From contig CAWGUF010000009.1 of the NCBI GenBank assembly GCA_963825625.1, positions 1 to 64,000 on the forward strand: DNA of 64,000 nucleotides. The letters run 5' to 3'. A model generated the notes under the pieces. The model made no database searches, had not been told where the DNA came from, and saw only the letters and a list, made by a program, of their open reading frames with translations. Source of the DNA: CAMDPA01 sp963825625. Its GTDB lineage: Bacteria; Pseudomonadota; Alphaproteobacteria; Rhizobiales; Hyphomicrobiaceae. Shown here one piece after another: positions 27,733 to 36,953 of the stretch. Each line of letters opens with the position of its first letter. Within the stretch, counting starts at the first letter, position 1. The translations under genes were made by a program, and so were the position numbers.

Positions 27733-28678
27733 ATGGTCGACCTAACTGAGAGAGCCAAGAAGCTGCGAGAAGTTGCCTATTATCCCGGCTGCGCGCTGGA
27801 AGGCTCGGGCAACGGATACGACGTTTCCACTCGGGCGGTGGCGAAGAAGCTCGGGCTGAAGCTGCGTGATGTGAAGGACTGGAATTGCTGCGGGGCGATG
27901 GAGGTCAAGAACATCGATCCGAAGATTCAAACCTATCTGTCATCGCGCGTGCTTTCGCAGGCTGTAAACAAGAACCAGAACACCGTGGTCATGGCGCCAT
28001 GCAACGGGTGCTACCACAATCTGAAGAAGGCCGAGTACGACCTGACGAACGACGAAGAGTCCCGTGCGGTGGTAGGTCAGCTATCGACCAAGGCCGGCCA
28101 CAAGACTTATGAGGCGGGACAGGCAGAGACCATCCATGCGCTCGACTGGATCAAGGACACGATAGGCGAGGAAGGGCTCAAGGAGCGGACAAAGGGCAAG
28201 CTCGCAGGCCTGAAGATCGCCAACTACTACGGCTGCATGTATGTCCGTCCGCGCCATATATTTCCTGAGAAGGACCAGGGGCCGGGCTCGGAGTTCGACA
28301 TCGAAGCCGCACTTCATGGATGATCTTCTGGCGGCAGCGGGTGCGGACAACGTTGAGTTTCCGTTGAAGACCGCGTGCTGCGGCGGGGCGCATACGCTGT
28401 CGGACTCCGATACCTCGACGAAGCTGGTGCTCAACATTCTGCAGGCGGCGGAGGCCTCCGGTGCGGAGGTGATCGCAACCGAGTGCCCGACCTGCCATAC
28501 CGGGCTGGAGCTGCATCAAATCCGTGCGGAAAAGCGTTTCGGCAAGAAGACCAACGTGAAAATTCTCTATTTCACGCAGCTTCTGGGGCTGGCTCTGGGT
28601 ATCGGTCCGCGCAAGCTTGGCCTGCAGAGCAACATCTCGGATGCCATGGACCTGGTGATAGAGAAACGGTTGACGTGA
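27733..28678 (+). CDS. hdrB2: sHdrB2, two-CCG-domain subunit (one frameshift)
   Basis: HdrB-type subunit thought to hold the noncubane [4Fe-4S] pair of the sHdr complex. The first CCG domain has YYPGCALEGSGNGYD, WNCCGAMEV and VMAPCNGCYHNLKKAEYD; the second has YYGCMYVRP, KTACCGGAHTLSD and TECPTCHTGLELHQ. The frame breaks near 28305, between PEKDQGPG and KPHFMDDLLAAAG; joined it gives about 314 residues, normal for the family. It is the last canonical member of the C1-B1-A-H-C2-B2 series; a small hypothetical gene follows after 25 bases. Confidence 0.9.
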
Positions 28679-28703
28679 TCGGGACCGATCAACAGGACAA
28701 CGG

Positions 28704-29180
28704 GTGGATTGGCTGATGCTGGCTGATGTCACATTCCCACGATTTGGCGATCTCGCCTCATTCGAGGCGATAGAGGCGAGACTCGAGTCGATTGTCGAGA
28801 TGAGTGCGGAGCATAGGGCTCAGGCGCCGGCCGCGACCGTCGGTGATCTGCTGGCTCTTGGCGAGGCCATCCTGGAGCGATGGGTGGAGGCGCGCGGGGA
28901 GGCGCCGACATCGGAGCGGAAGGAAGGCTTTCGGCTGCTGGCGCTGCACAGGCAAGGGGCGAGAGGTGAGCCGTCGTTCAACGCCTGCCGGGAGACTTGC
29001 AGGGAACTCGTCTACCATTACAATCTGGTGGTGGCAGAACCGGAACACCCTGAGACCGCACGACGCATCCTGCTGGCGGCGATGGTGGCGCGGCATCTCT
29101 TACTGTTCGTATCGGGGAAGATGGAAGTCGAAGGGCTGGGCGAGTTCTGCTGCTCGTCGAAGCCGTTGAGAAGTCAGTAG
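28704..29180 (+). CDS. Hypothetical helical protein between hdrB2 and lbpA
   Basis: A 158-residue soluble protein without recognised motif. It is rich in helix-forming residues (FGDLASFEAIEARLESIVEM; ATVGDLLALGEAILERWVEA) and includes a conserved-looking FNACRETCRELVYHYNLVV with two cysteines, then ARRILLAAMVARHLLLFV. The tail has a CC pair (LGEFCCSSKPLRSQ). The start may be GTG 28704 or ATG 28716. Being enclosed by hdrB2 and lbpA on the same strand, it is probably part of the sulfur-oxidation transcription unit. I do not recognise the family. Confidence 0.6.
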   Translation: MDWLMLADVTFPRFGDLASFEAIEARLESIVEMSAEHRAQAPAATVGDLLALGEAILERWVEARGEAPTSERKEGFRLLALHRQGARGEPSFNACRETCRELVYHYNLVVAEPEHPETARRILLAAMVARHLLLFVSGKMEVEGLGEFCCSSKPLRSQ

Positions 29181-29267
29181 TGCCGAGTTTGCAGTGCTCA
29201 ACTGCCCGGGTCTGACCGGGCGTGAGCGTGCAGAACTTGGAAATTGAAAACTAGTGGAGCCATGCTC

Positions 29268-29708
29268 ATGCCCAACGTCAAAGGCTGCAACCTGCCGGAC
29301 AATCTGCTCTACGACGTGGAGAACCATATCTGGTTCCAGGAGCAGGGCGACGGCAACGTCAAGCTCGGCATGACAACGGTGGCTACAGCGATGGCCGGCC
29401 AGCTGGTTGCTTTCACGCCGAAGAAGGTCGGCCGCAAGGTCGACGCCGGCAAGTCGTGTGCCACCGTCGAGAGCGGCAAGTGGGTCGGCCCGGCGAAATC
29501 GGCTGCGGCGGGTGAGGTGCTGGAGGTGAATGACGCGCTGGTGAATGATCCGTCGATCGCCAACCAGGATCCTTACGAAAAGGGCTGGTTCATTATCCTG
29601 AAACCGGCGGACTGGGCTTCGGTGAAGGCGTCTCTCACGCCTGGGGCGGGAGTGGCGCAGCCGTACGAGGCGAAGATGACGGCGGACGGTTTCGCGGGCT
29701 GCTCGTGA
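29268..29708 (+). CDS. lbpA: Lipoate-binding protein LbpA of the sHdr pathway
   Basis: A GcvH-like lipoyl carrier dedicated to sulfur oxidation. The 146-residue protein has the N-terminal GCNLPDNLLYDVENHIWF characteristic of LbpA, then a lipoyl hairpin with Lys71 in CATVESGKWVGPAKSAAAGE as the modification site, and a closing segment NQDPYEKGWFIILKPADW. GcvH itself has ES-x-K followed by different residues; the SGKWVGP context is diagnostic. The start at ATG 29268 has GGAG 8 bases upstream; ATG 29262 would be too close to it. It is modified by the sLpl(AB)/LipS1/LipS2 system encoded upstream and is the presumed sulfur-substrate arm of sHdr. Confidence 0.95.
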   Translation: MPNVKGCNLPDNLLYDVENHIWFQEQGDGNVKLGMTTVATAMAGQLVAFTPKKVGRKVDAGKSCATVESGKWVGPAKSAAAGEVLEVNDALVNDPSIANQDPYEKGWFIILKPADWASVKASLTPGAGVAQPYEAKMTADGFAGCS

Positions 29709-29748
29709 AGCCTGTCGCCGGGCTCTGTATGAGCGTGGCTGGGAGCGA

Positions 29749-30537
29749 TTATGCACCGGGCTCCGCGCCGGATTTGCCAATAGGCGGCGCGGACAGTTCG
29801 TCGGCCAGGACTTCCGCGACATGGCGCACAGAGATACTGGAGCCCAGTCTGGACAGCTTGCCGGCGATATTCAACAGGCAACCGATTTCGCCGGCCAGCA
29901 GAAGATCGGGGTGGGAAGCCTCAGCACTGGCCACTTTTCTGTCGACCATTGCATTGGAGAGATCCGGATAGCTGGTCGCGAACGTGCCGCCGAAGCCGCA
30001 GCATGTTTCGCACTCGCCCATTTCCACCAGTTCGAGCCCCTCCACTGACGACAGCAGTTTGCGCGGCTGTGATTTGACGCCAAGCTCACGCAAGCCCGAG
30101 CAGCCGTCGTGGTAGGTTGCGCGTGCGGGACAGCGGGCACTGACAGCGGTCATCCCGCGTACGTCGACCAGGAAGTAGGTCAGCTCGTGGACGCGCTCGG
30201 CAAACGCGATGGCTCGTGGTTGCCAGTCGGGGTCGGCTGCCAGAACTGACGGGTAATGGAGCTTGAGCATTCCTGCGCAGGAGCCGGATGGCGCGACGAC
30301 ATAGTCCATCTTCTCGAACGCCGCGATGGTCTGGCGCGCGAGTTCGGCTGCATCGCGGCGATTGCCAGCGTTCCAGGCAGGCTGGCCGCAGCACGTCTGC
30401 GCGGCAGGGACGATAACGTCGCAGCCTGCGGCCTCCAGCAGTCGCGCAGCAGCGAAACCGACGGAGGGCCGCACAAGATCGACAAGGCAAGTTACGAACA
30501 GGCCGACGCGAGGGCGTCTATCAAATGGATCGGTCAT
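29749..30537 (-). CDS. LutA/GlcF-type (Fe-S)-binding CCG-domain protein
   Basis: A 262-residue cytoplasmic protein with two cysteine-rich CCG domains: VGLFVTCLVDLVRPSVG with AQTCCGQPAWNAGNR and PSGSCAGMLKLHYP, then YHDGCSGLRELG with CETCCGFGGTFA and GEIGCLLNIAG. This is the layout of LutA (YkgE), a subunit of lactate-utilisation or related oxidases. The usual partners LutB and LutC are not adjacent. It lies tail to tail with lbpA. It could serve the glycolate oxidase system encoded nearby, or be a HdrB-like partner; neither can be decided here. Confidence 0.8.
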   Translation of the reverse strand: MTDPFDRRPRVGLFVTCLVDLVRPSVGFAAARLLEAAGCDVIVPAAQTCCGQPAWNAGNRRDAAELARQTIAAFEKMDYVVAPSGSCAGMLKLHYPSVLAADPDWQPRAIAFAERVHELTYFLVDVRGMTAVSARCPARATYHDGCSGLRELGVKSQPRKLLSSVEGLELVEMGECETCCGFGGTFATSYPDLSNAMVDRKVASAEASHPDLLLAGEIGCLLNIAGKLSRLGSSISVRHVAEVLADELSAPPIGKSGAEPGA

Positions 30538-30644
30538 CGTATACCGGGAGCTGGCTACGGGCAGCCGGTCGCAGGGCCGATCGGTCAGTCATTTGGCCTG
30601 CTGCGCCGGCATCGCCGTGCCTGCTGTTTCAGCTGATCTCCGCA

Positions 30645-31040
30645 CTATTTGAATTTCTTGAGGTAGGCGATGATGTCCTTGCGGGCGTTCTCGTCGCGCA
30701 GACCTGCGTAGGCCATGCGCGTGCCGGGCATGAACGAGCGCGGGTTCTCGAGGTATTTGTCGAGGTTTTCGTCGGTCCAGACCAAGCCCTTGGCTGCCGC
30801 CTGTTTACTCGCGTCGGAGTAGTTGAAACCTTCGACAGCGGATGCCTTGCGGCCGACGACGCCGTTCAGCTGCGGTCCGACCAGATTACGCGCGTTGGGG
30901 CCGACCTGGTGGCAGGCACGGCACTGGCGGTAGATGCTTTCGCCGTTCTCTGCGTCCTGCGCCCAGGCGATGGGCGAGGCGGCAGCTGTCGCCAACAGGG
31001 CTGTTACGGCGGCGATTGCGGATAATGCGAATCTTGTCAT
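30645..31040 (-). CDS. Class I c-type cytochrome (periplasmic)
   Basis: A 131-residue precursor with a Sec signal peptide (MTRFALSAIAAVTALLATAA, cleaved near AWAQ). The mature domain binds one heme through YRQCRACHQVGP, and the distal ligand is in FMPGTRMAYAG. It ends LKKFK like cytochrome c2/c550. The start at 31040 is preferred over the upstream frame because the signal peptide begins there. It may carry electrons from dehydrogenases in this region to a terminal oxidase. Confidence 0.85.
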   Translation of the reverse strand: MTRFALSAIAAVTALLATAAASPIAWAQDAENGESIYRQCRACHQVGPNARNLVGPQLNGVVGRKASAVEGFNYSDASKQAAAKGLVWTDENLDKYLENPRSFMPGTRMAYAGLRDENARKDIIAYLKKFK

Positions 31041-31243
31041 TGCGAGCCTGACCCTCCCTACGGTCTCTCGATGTCGTTCCACTGTTCTCATATAGTGTAT
31101 GCGAGGCCAAGTCGCGTCGTGTTCCGCAGGGTGCGCGACAATATTTCATCGTCATTTCATCATCGGGCGATGCGGTTCCTGCGCAGCGAGATCCCCTTGA
31201 CGTCGCTTAGTCGCCGGTTCTCGACAAAGCGCGAACCGCCACA

Positions 31244-32311
31244 CTATGCGGCCGCTACCCCGTTGGGGCGGCGGTGGCCCTTGGGTGCGGCCGTTTCGGT
31301 TGCCCGTTGGGGTGGCCGATCGGCAGGCCGGGCTGCGGAAGGTGTGTCTTTTGCCTTTGTGGCGGTCGCGGTCGGCACGTTCTGCATCCACTGCTCGTTG
31401 TTGAAGAGTGTCGCCAGGAACTCTATGAATACATTGACTTTTTCTGGCATGTAGTCGCGGCAAGGGTAGACGGCGTGAATGGCTAGATTGGAATGGCCGC
31501 GGTATTGCGGCAGCACGGTCGTCAACTCGCCGCTCAGCAGTTGCGGACCGATGTCCCAGGTGGGGCGCAGGCCGATGCCCAATCCGGAGACCAGGGCATC
31601 GCGCAGGAACTCCGCGGAGTTGGTACGGATGTTGCCTTCGACCTTGATTGTCTCCTCGCCATTCGGGCCTTCGAGTTTCCAGTGGTCCTGTGCGCCAGCG
31701 GACAAGCAATTGTGCAGCTCCAGCTCGGGCAATGACTTCGGAACGCCGGCGCGCTCCAGATATTTCGGCGATGCGCACAATACGCGGGTGTCCGGAGCAA
31801 GCTTCTTGGCGACGAGCGAGGAATCCTGCAGCTCGCCAACGCGGATTGCCAGGTCGAAGCCGTCGCGGATGATATCGTCGAGGTGGTCGGTCAGGTGCAG
31901 GTCAAGCTTGACCTCGGGATACCGGCTGAGAAAGTCACCTAGCTTGGGCGCAATGTGGAGCCGGCTGAACGAAGTGGGCGCGGTGACTTTGAGGGTGCCG
32001 CGGGGCTTGGTATTGCGACGGGAGACAAAGTCCTCAGCTTCCTCGCACAAGCTCAGGATGTCGACGACGCGGCGGAAGTAGCCTTCCCCGGTTTCCGTCA
32101 ACGTCAACTGGCGCGTCGTGCGCTGGAATAGGCGTGCTCCCAGTCGTTCCTCCAGCAAGCTGATACGCTTGGAGATTACGGCCGGAGACAGCCCCATCTC
32201 GCGACCTGCCGCGGACATGTTGCCGGTGCGGGCGACGCGCGCAAAAATATCCAAGTCACTGATGGCTGTCACGACGCTGACCCTCTGCTTGGTTAGGTGG
32301 AATTGGTTCAA
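31244..32311 (-). CDS. LysR-family transcriptional regulator divergent from glcDEF
   Basis: A 355-residue LysR-type regulator with an N-terminal helix-turn-helix (FARVARTGNMSAAGREMGLS then PAVISKRISLLEERLG, about residues 25-65) and a substrate-binding domain to about residue 310. A proline- and alanine-rich basic tail of about 45 residues (TKAKDTPSAARPADRPPQRA) is longer than usual. It is transcribed away from the glycolate oxidase operon, so it is the likely regulator of glcDEF. The effector could be glycolate or a related 2-hydroxyacid; that is inference. Confidence 0.85.
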   Translation of the reverse strand: MNQFHLTKQRVSVVTAISDLDIFARVARTGNMSAAGREMGLSPAVISKRISLLEERLGARLFQRTTRQLTLTETGEGYFRRVVDILSLCEEAEDFVSRRNTKPRGTLKVTAPTSFSRLHIAPKLGDFLSRYPEVKLDLHLTDHLDDIIRDGFDLAIRVGELQDSSLVAKKLAPDTRVLCASPKYLERAGVPKSLPELELHNCLSAGAQDHWKLEGPNGEETIKVEGNIRTNSAEFLRDALVSGLGIGLRPTWDIGPQLLSGELTTVLPQYRGHSNLAIHAVYPCRDYMPEKVNVFIEFLATLFNNEQWMQNVPTATATKAKDTPSAARPADRPPQRATETAAPKGHRRPNGVAAA

Positions 32312-32631
32312 GGTCTTGTTCCCTTTTGTAGATTATGTCGCAGCGTGGAGAGAGTGTGTCGTTGCCCTGTTGAGAGGGGATATGTGTTTTTGTATTCTGT
32401 TGAAGATGAAATGCCAAGCATTCCGAATGTGGCGATGTTTGAAAAGCCTTCTTTGAATCAGATAGATGGCTCAGGCGTTGTCGGCCGGTCCGCTCGCTCA
32501 ACGGGGCGGCGGCGTTTGTGGGGCGACCCTGCAAGTCGCGTTGCCTGCCTGCTGCGGCCACGTTTGAGGGATTGATTTTTGCCGAGTGCAGGAGGCAAAT
32601 GCATGCTCGTGGTTAACGAGGCCCTGGCTCC
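32312..32631. promoter_or_regulatory. Divergent lysR/glcD intergenic region
   Basis: The 320 bases between the two divergent starts hold the promoters of both units and, by LysR convention, the regulator's binding site. I cannot single out a T-N11-A box with confidence. The ribosome-binding region before glcD is weak (CGAGG about 12 bases upstream of ATG 32632). The stretch 32340-32450 is lower in GC than its surroundings. Confidence 0.4.
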
Positions 32632-34080
32632 ATGTCGCAGATCCCGCTGCCCCCTCCTGACGTGCACATCATTGCCCGGCGTGACGAGATCGTTGCGGAG
32701 CTGGTCGCACGGCTGGGTGAGGACCGGGTGATCGGGGATGAGATCGGCCGCAGGGTGTACGAGACGGATGCGTTGACCGCATACAGGCGAATGCCGCTTG
32801 CCGTTGTGCTTCCCCATTCCACCGAGGAAGTTGCTCGCGTGCTGCGCTATTGCCACGAGCATCGCATCAAGGTCGTGCCCCGGGGCGCTGGGACATCGCT
32901 GGCAGGCGGTGCGCTGCCGGCCGAAGACGCAGTTGTGATTTGTGTCACGAAGCTCAATCGCGTGCTCGAGATCGACTACGAGAACAGGACAGCCCGGGTC
33001 GAAGCGGGGATCACCAATCTTGCAATCAGCGAAGCAGTCCAGGAACGCGGGTTCTTCTATGCGCCGGACCCTTCCAGCCAGCTTGCCTGCACGCTGGCCG
33101 GCAATATCGCCATGAATTCCGGCGGTGCGCATTGCCTGAAGTACGGCGTCACGACCAATAACGTGCTTGGGTTGAAGATGGTGCTTGCGGACGGTGAGAT
33201 CGTCGAGATCGGCGGCTCTCATCTCGATCAACCGGGATACGACCTGCTAGCGCTGATCGTCGGGTCGGAGGGCCAGTTCGGGGTGGTGACGGAAGCCACG
33301 GTGCGGATACTGAGGGCCGCAGAGGGGGCGCGACCAATGCTGATGGGGTTTGATAGCTCCGAAAGCGCCGGTGCCTGCGTCGCTGCGATCATCGGGGCGG
33401 GTATCATCCCGGTCGCTATCGAATACATGGACAAGCCGGCTATCGAGGTGTGTGAGGTTTTTGCGAAGGCGGGCTACCCGCTGGATGCGGAGGCCATGCT
33501 CATCATCGAGGTCGAGGGGGCGGATGAAGAGATGACGAGCCTGATCGAGCGCATCGTCGAAATCGCCGCCCCCTATAAGCCGACAACCGTCAAGGTCAGT
33601 CAGAACGAGGAGGAGAGCGCGCGGATCTGGCGCGGACGCAAATCCGCTTTCGGTGCGATCGGGCGGATATCGGAATACTATTGCATGGACGGCGTGATAC
33701 CGCTGGGCAAGTTATCGCAGGTGCTGGCACGGATCGGCGAGATCTGCAGTCGGCATGGGCTCAAGGTTGCCAACATCTTCCATGCGGGGGACGGCAATCT
33801 GCATCCCCTCATTCTGTACAATGCGAATGATCGGCACGAAAGCGAAAGAGCCGAGGCAGCGGGAGCGGAAATCCTGACGCTTTGTGTTGAAGTCGGCGGC
33901 TGCCTTACGGGCGAGCACGGGGTCGGAATCGAGAAGCGTGATCTCATGCGCGTCCAATTTTCCGAAAGCGACCTGGCCTTGCAGATGAGCATCAAGACCG
34001 TGTTCGATCCGGAGTGGCTGCTGAATTCGGCCAAGGTGTTTCCGCTCGACGGCAGACCTGTCGTGGCTTCAGCGGCTTGA
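32632..34080 (+). CDS. glcD: Glycolate oxidase subunit GlcD (FAD-linked)
   Basis: A 482-residue flavoprotein that oxidises glycolate to glyoxylate in complex with GlcE and GlcF. The FAD-binding PCMH domain includes VVPRGAGTSLAGGALPAEDA and LAGNIAMNSGGAHCLKYG; the C-terminal cap has VANIFHAGDGNLHPLILYN and GCLTGEHGVGIEKR. The length matches GlcD. glcE starts 8 bases after the stop. The frame is intact. A D-lactate dehydrogenase role is the alternative, but the glcDEF order favours glycolate. Confidence 0.9.
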   Translation: MSQIPLPPPDVHIIARRDEIVAELVARLGEDRVIGDEIGRRVYETDALTAYRRMPLAVVLPHSTEEVARVLRYCHEHRIKVVPRGAGTSLAGGALPAEDAVVICVTKLNRVLEIDYENRTARVEAGITNLAISEAVQERGFFYAPDPSSQLACTLAGNIAMNSGGAHCLKYGVTTNNVLGLKMVLADGEIVEIGGSHLDQPGYDLLALIVGSEGQFGVVTEATVRILRAAEGARPMLMGFDSSESAGACVAAIIGAGIIPVAIEYMDKPAIEVCEVFAKAGYPLDAEAMLIIEVEGADEEMTSLIERIVEIAAPYKPTTVKVSQNEEESARIWRGRKSAFGAIGRISEYYCMDGVIPLGKLSQVLARIGEICSRHGLKVANIFHAGDGNLHPLILYNANDRHESERAEAAGAEILTLCVEVGGCLTGEHGVGIEKRDLMRVQFSESDLALQMSIKTVFDPEWLLNSAKVFPLDGRPVVASAA

Positions 34081-34087
34081 TCGCATC

Positions 34088-35308
34088 ATGAACTCCGTTC
34101 TCAAGCCGGCAGCCGACTGGGAGTTGGCGAATATTCTCTCGGACGCCGCGATGCGGCGCACGGCGGTGGAGATCGTCGGCGCCGGGTCGAAACAGGCGCT
34201 GGGCAGGCCGGTACGGTCTGCGGTGCAGGTCTCAGTGCGGGGCTTGTCGGGTATCATGCTGCATGAGCCGCAAGAACTGTTCATGACGGCGCGAGCCGGC
34301 ACTCTGGTACGGGACGTCGAGGTCCAACTCGACAAGGCGGGACAAATGCTTGCCTTCGAGCCGATGGATCTCGGACCGCTGCTCGGTCGGGAAGCCGCTC
34401 AAGGCACCGTCGGAGGAATGTTCGCCACTGCTTTTTCCGGCTCTCGCCGCGTTCGTGCGGGAGCAGCGCGAGACCACGTCCTTGGCGTTCGTGCGGTGAC
34501 CGGGCACGGTGCGCAGATCATCTCGGGTGGTCGCGTGATGAAGAACGTCACGGGCTATGACGTGGCGCGCAGCCTGGTCGGAAGCTGGGGGACGCTGGCG
34601 GCGCTCACGGAAATCACCTTCAAGGTTGTTCCGCAGCCGGAGGATGCGGCGACGCTGGCGCTATTCGGCCTGCCCGATGAGATCGCGATCGAGGTTCTGT
34701 GCTCCGTCATGGGGACGCCCTACGAGATAAGCGGAGCGCTGCATCTGCAGCAGTCGACGACCAGTCGGCTTTGGACCTCGCAGATCCGAGGCACTGGCAA
34801 GTCGGCGACAGTGTTCCGCCTGGAGTCATCCTCGAAATCAATTGCCTATAGAACGGAGAGGCTGAGGCAATTGCTGCGTGTCTACGGCGAGTTGCATGCG
34901 TTCGGCGCGGACGTTTCGCGGGACTTCTGGCAGGAAATGCGAATGCTGACTGTCATGCACGGCAGCTCGAACCCGTTGTGGCGCATATCGACGGCACCCA
35001 AGCTGGGGCCGACCGTCGTCGCGGGCATCTCGCGCTACATGTCGGTGGAGGCGATCTATGACTGGTCGGGTGGACTGGTGTGGCTCGAAGTACCGGTCAG
35101 CGCCGATGCGGGTGCAACGGATATCCGCCGCATTATTGCGCTGCATGGTGGTCACGCGACGCTGGTGCGGGCAGAGCCGGAGGTGAGGGCGGCGGTGGAG
35201 GTGTTCCAGCCGCTGGATCCGGGGGTCGAGCGCTTGACGCGTCGGCTCAAGGCGACATTCGATCCGGATGGCGTGCTGAACAAAGGACGGATGTACGCTA
35301 CTATGTAG
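34088..35308 (+). CDS. glcE: Glycolate oxidase subunit GlcE
   Basis: A 406-residue FAD-binding partner of GlcD. The FAD_binding_4 domain is degenerate relative to GlcD: VEIVGAGSKQALGRPV, LMTARAGTLVRDVEVQLDKA-type strands and GGRVMKNVTGYDVARSLVGS. The ending FDPDGVLNKGRMYATM is typical of GlcE. It starts 8 bases after glcD and is followed by an 87-base gap with a strong hairpin (35321-35348) before glcF. Confidence 0.88.
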   Translation: MNSVLKPAADWELANILSDAAMRRTAVEIVGAGSKQALGRPVRSAVQVSVRGLSGIMLHEPQELFMTARAGTLVRDVEVQLDKAGQMLAFEPMDLGPLLGREAAQGTVGGMFATAFSGSRRVRAGAARDHVLGVRAVTGHGAQIISGGRVMKNVTGYDVARSLVGSWGTLAALTEITFKVVPQPEDAATLALFGLPDEIAIEVLCSVMGTPYEISGALHLQQSTTSRLWTSQIRGTGKSATVFRLESSSKSIAYRTERLRQLLRVYGELHAFGADVSRDFWQEMRMLTVMHGSSNPLWRISTAPKLGPTVVAGISRYMSVEAIYDWSGGLVWLEVPVSADAGATDIRRIIALHGGHATLVRAEPEVRAAVEVFQPLDPGVERLTRRLKATFDPDGVLNKGRMYATM

Positions 35309-35395
35309 AGCCAATTCAGTGGCGGCCGGCCGCAGATGCCCGGCCGCCGCTCATGCCCAGCCAGAGCACAGGTTTTCCGGTCAACCGCGGATACG

Positions 35396-36781
35396 ATGCA
35401 AACGAATTTTTCAGACGAGCAACTGGCTGATCCTCGGATCGCGGAGGTCGATAGCATCCTGCGCCGCTGCGTGCATTGCGGGCTGTGCACGGCTACCTGC
35501 TCGACCTATGTGCTGCTGGGGGACGAGCGAGACAGTCCGCGCGGCCGCATCTACCTCATGAAGGAGATGTTCGAGAACGGCGGTCCTGCCACGCGGCAGG
35601 TGCAGACCCATGTCGATCGCTGCCTGACGTGTCTGTCCTGCATGACGACATGTCCTGGCGGGGTCGACTATATGCATCTGGTCGATGTTGCGCGCAGCCA
35701 TATCGAGGAGACCGCTGGTCGCAGCATCGTCGATCGGCTGGTGCGGCGGGTGCTCGCCGCGACCGTGCCGTATCCTCGCCGGTTTGCGTGGGCACTCCGT
35801 CTTTCGGCTTTGGCACGGCCTTTCGGCGGGCTGATGGCGCGGTTCGGTTTCGCTCAGGCGGTGGCGATGCTGGATCTGGCATCTCGTAGCCGCCGCAGGG
35901 GTAAGGCAGCACGTTTTTCGGGACCTGGCACGGCGCAGACGAGCGGGGAGCGGCGGGGGCGCGTCATTCTCCTCGCGGGGTGTGCCCAACAGGTGCTGCG
36001 GCCGGAAATCAATGATGCCACGATCAGGCTTCTGGCTGCCAAAGGGGTGGACGTGGAGGTGTCGGCTGGGGCCGGCTGTTGCGGGGCGCTGGTGCATCAC
36101 ATGGGGCGGCGCCGAGCGGCGGAGGACTTCGCCAAGGCGAACGTCGATGCCTGGACGAAATCAATCGACAAGGCGCCGGTCGATGCCATCATCATCAACA
36201 CCTCCGGATGCGGCACGACGGTCAAGGACTACGGCCATCTGCTGGCGCATGATCCCGATTATTCGGAGCGGGCAGGCAGGATCGCCGCGCTTGCGACGGA
36301 TGTGAGCGAGTTTCTGCAGCGTTTCGATCTCGGGCCGCCCAAGCGCTGGTCCTCGATTCGCGTCGCCTATCATTCTGCGTGCTCGCTGCAGCACGGTCAG
36401 CGCGTCACTTCCGAGCCGAAAGCTCTGTTGAAGACGGCGGGGTACACGGTGTTCGACGTTCCCGAAGGCCATATCTGCTGTGGCTCGGCTGGGGTCTACA
36501 ATATCCTGCAGCCGGCAATTGCGACGGAGTTGCGGGAGCGAAAGATCGCCAATATCGGCCGCGTCAAACCGGATCTCATCGCGGCCGGGAATATCGGCTG
36601 CATCACGCAGATTGCGGCCGGCACCGAGATGCCGATCGTGCACACCATCGAGTTGCTCGACTGGGCCTATGGCGGACCGGTCCCGCGTGGCCTGGAAGGG
36701 CTGGCTCATTTCGTCAAGGATGTGCCAGGCCCCAACCTGGCTGCGCTGCGGCGGCCGGACGACTACATCGCGGCGGAATAG
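35396..36781 (+). CDS. glcF: Glycolate oxidase iron-sulfur subunit GlcF
   Basis: A 461-residue subunit carrying electrons from GlcD toward the quinone pool. Two N-terminal [4Fe-4S] motifs, CVHCGLCTATCSTY and CLTCLSCMTTCPGG, precede two CCG domains (LAGCAQQVLRPEIN with GAGCCGALVHHMG; YHSACSLQHGQ with GHICCGSAGVYNILQP). The start at ATG 35396 (MQTNFSDEQLADPR) is preferred over the longer frame from 35336, which passes through the intergenic hairpin. It ends the operon; a hairpin follows at 36809. Confidence 0.9.
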   Translation: MQTNFSDEQLADPRIAEVDSILRRCVHCGLCTATCSTYVLLGDERDSPRGRIYLMKEMFENGGPATRQVQTHVDRCLTCLSCMTTCPGGVDYMHLVDVARSHIEETAGRSIVDRLVRRVLAATVPYPRRFAWALRLSALARPFGGLMARFGFAQAVAMLDLASRSRRRGKAARFSGPGTAQTSGERRGRVILLAGCAQQVLRPEINDATIRLLAAKGVDVEVSAGAGCCGALVHHMGRRRAAEDFAKANVDAWTKSIDKAPVDAIIINTSGCGTTVKDYGHLLAHDPDYSERAGRIAALATDVSEFLQRFDLGPPKRWSSIRVAYHSACSLQHGQRVTSEPKALLKTAGYTVFDVPEGHICCGSAGVYNILQPAIATELRERKIANIGRVKPDLIAAGNIGCITQIAAGTEMPIVHTIELLDWAYGGPVPRGLEGLAHFVKDVPGPNLAALRRPDDYIAAE

Positions 36782-36808
36782 GCCGGCCATTCAGTCGAGT
36801 GCCGTTTT

Positions 36809-36837
36809 GAGCGCTTCCGACTTATATGGAAGCGCTC
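36809..36837 (+). terminator. Hairpin downstream of glcF
   Basis: GAGCGCTTCC and GGAAGCGCTC form a perfect 10-bp stem around a 9-base loop, 28 bases after the glcF stop. There is no T-run behind it, so it may be a stability or attenuation structure rather than a classical intrinsic terminator. Two further short hairpins (CCAGGCCTTTAGGCCGG and TTCCGCCTGAGGCGGAA) lie between it and the repeat at 36954. Confidence 0.45.
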
Positions 36838-36953
36838 CAGGCCGCGACTGCGGCCCGGCGCCGGTGAGCCGCCCCCGCGGAGTGCCAGGCCTTTAGGCCG
36901 GAACGGTACGTGAGCGAGAATAACAGATCGATTCCGCCTGAGGCGGAAACGAT

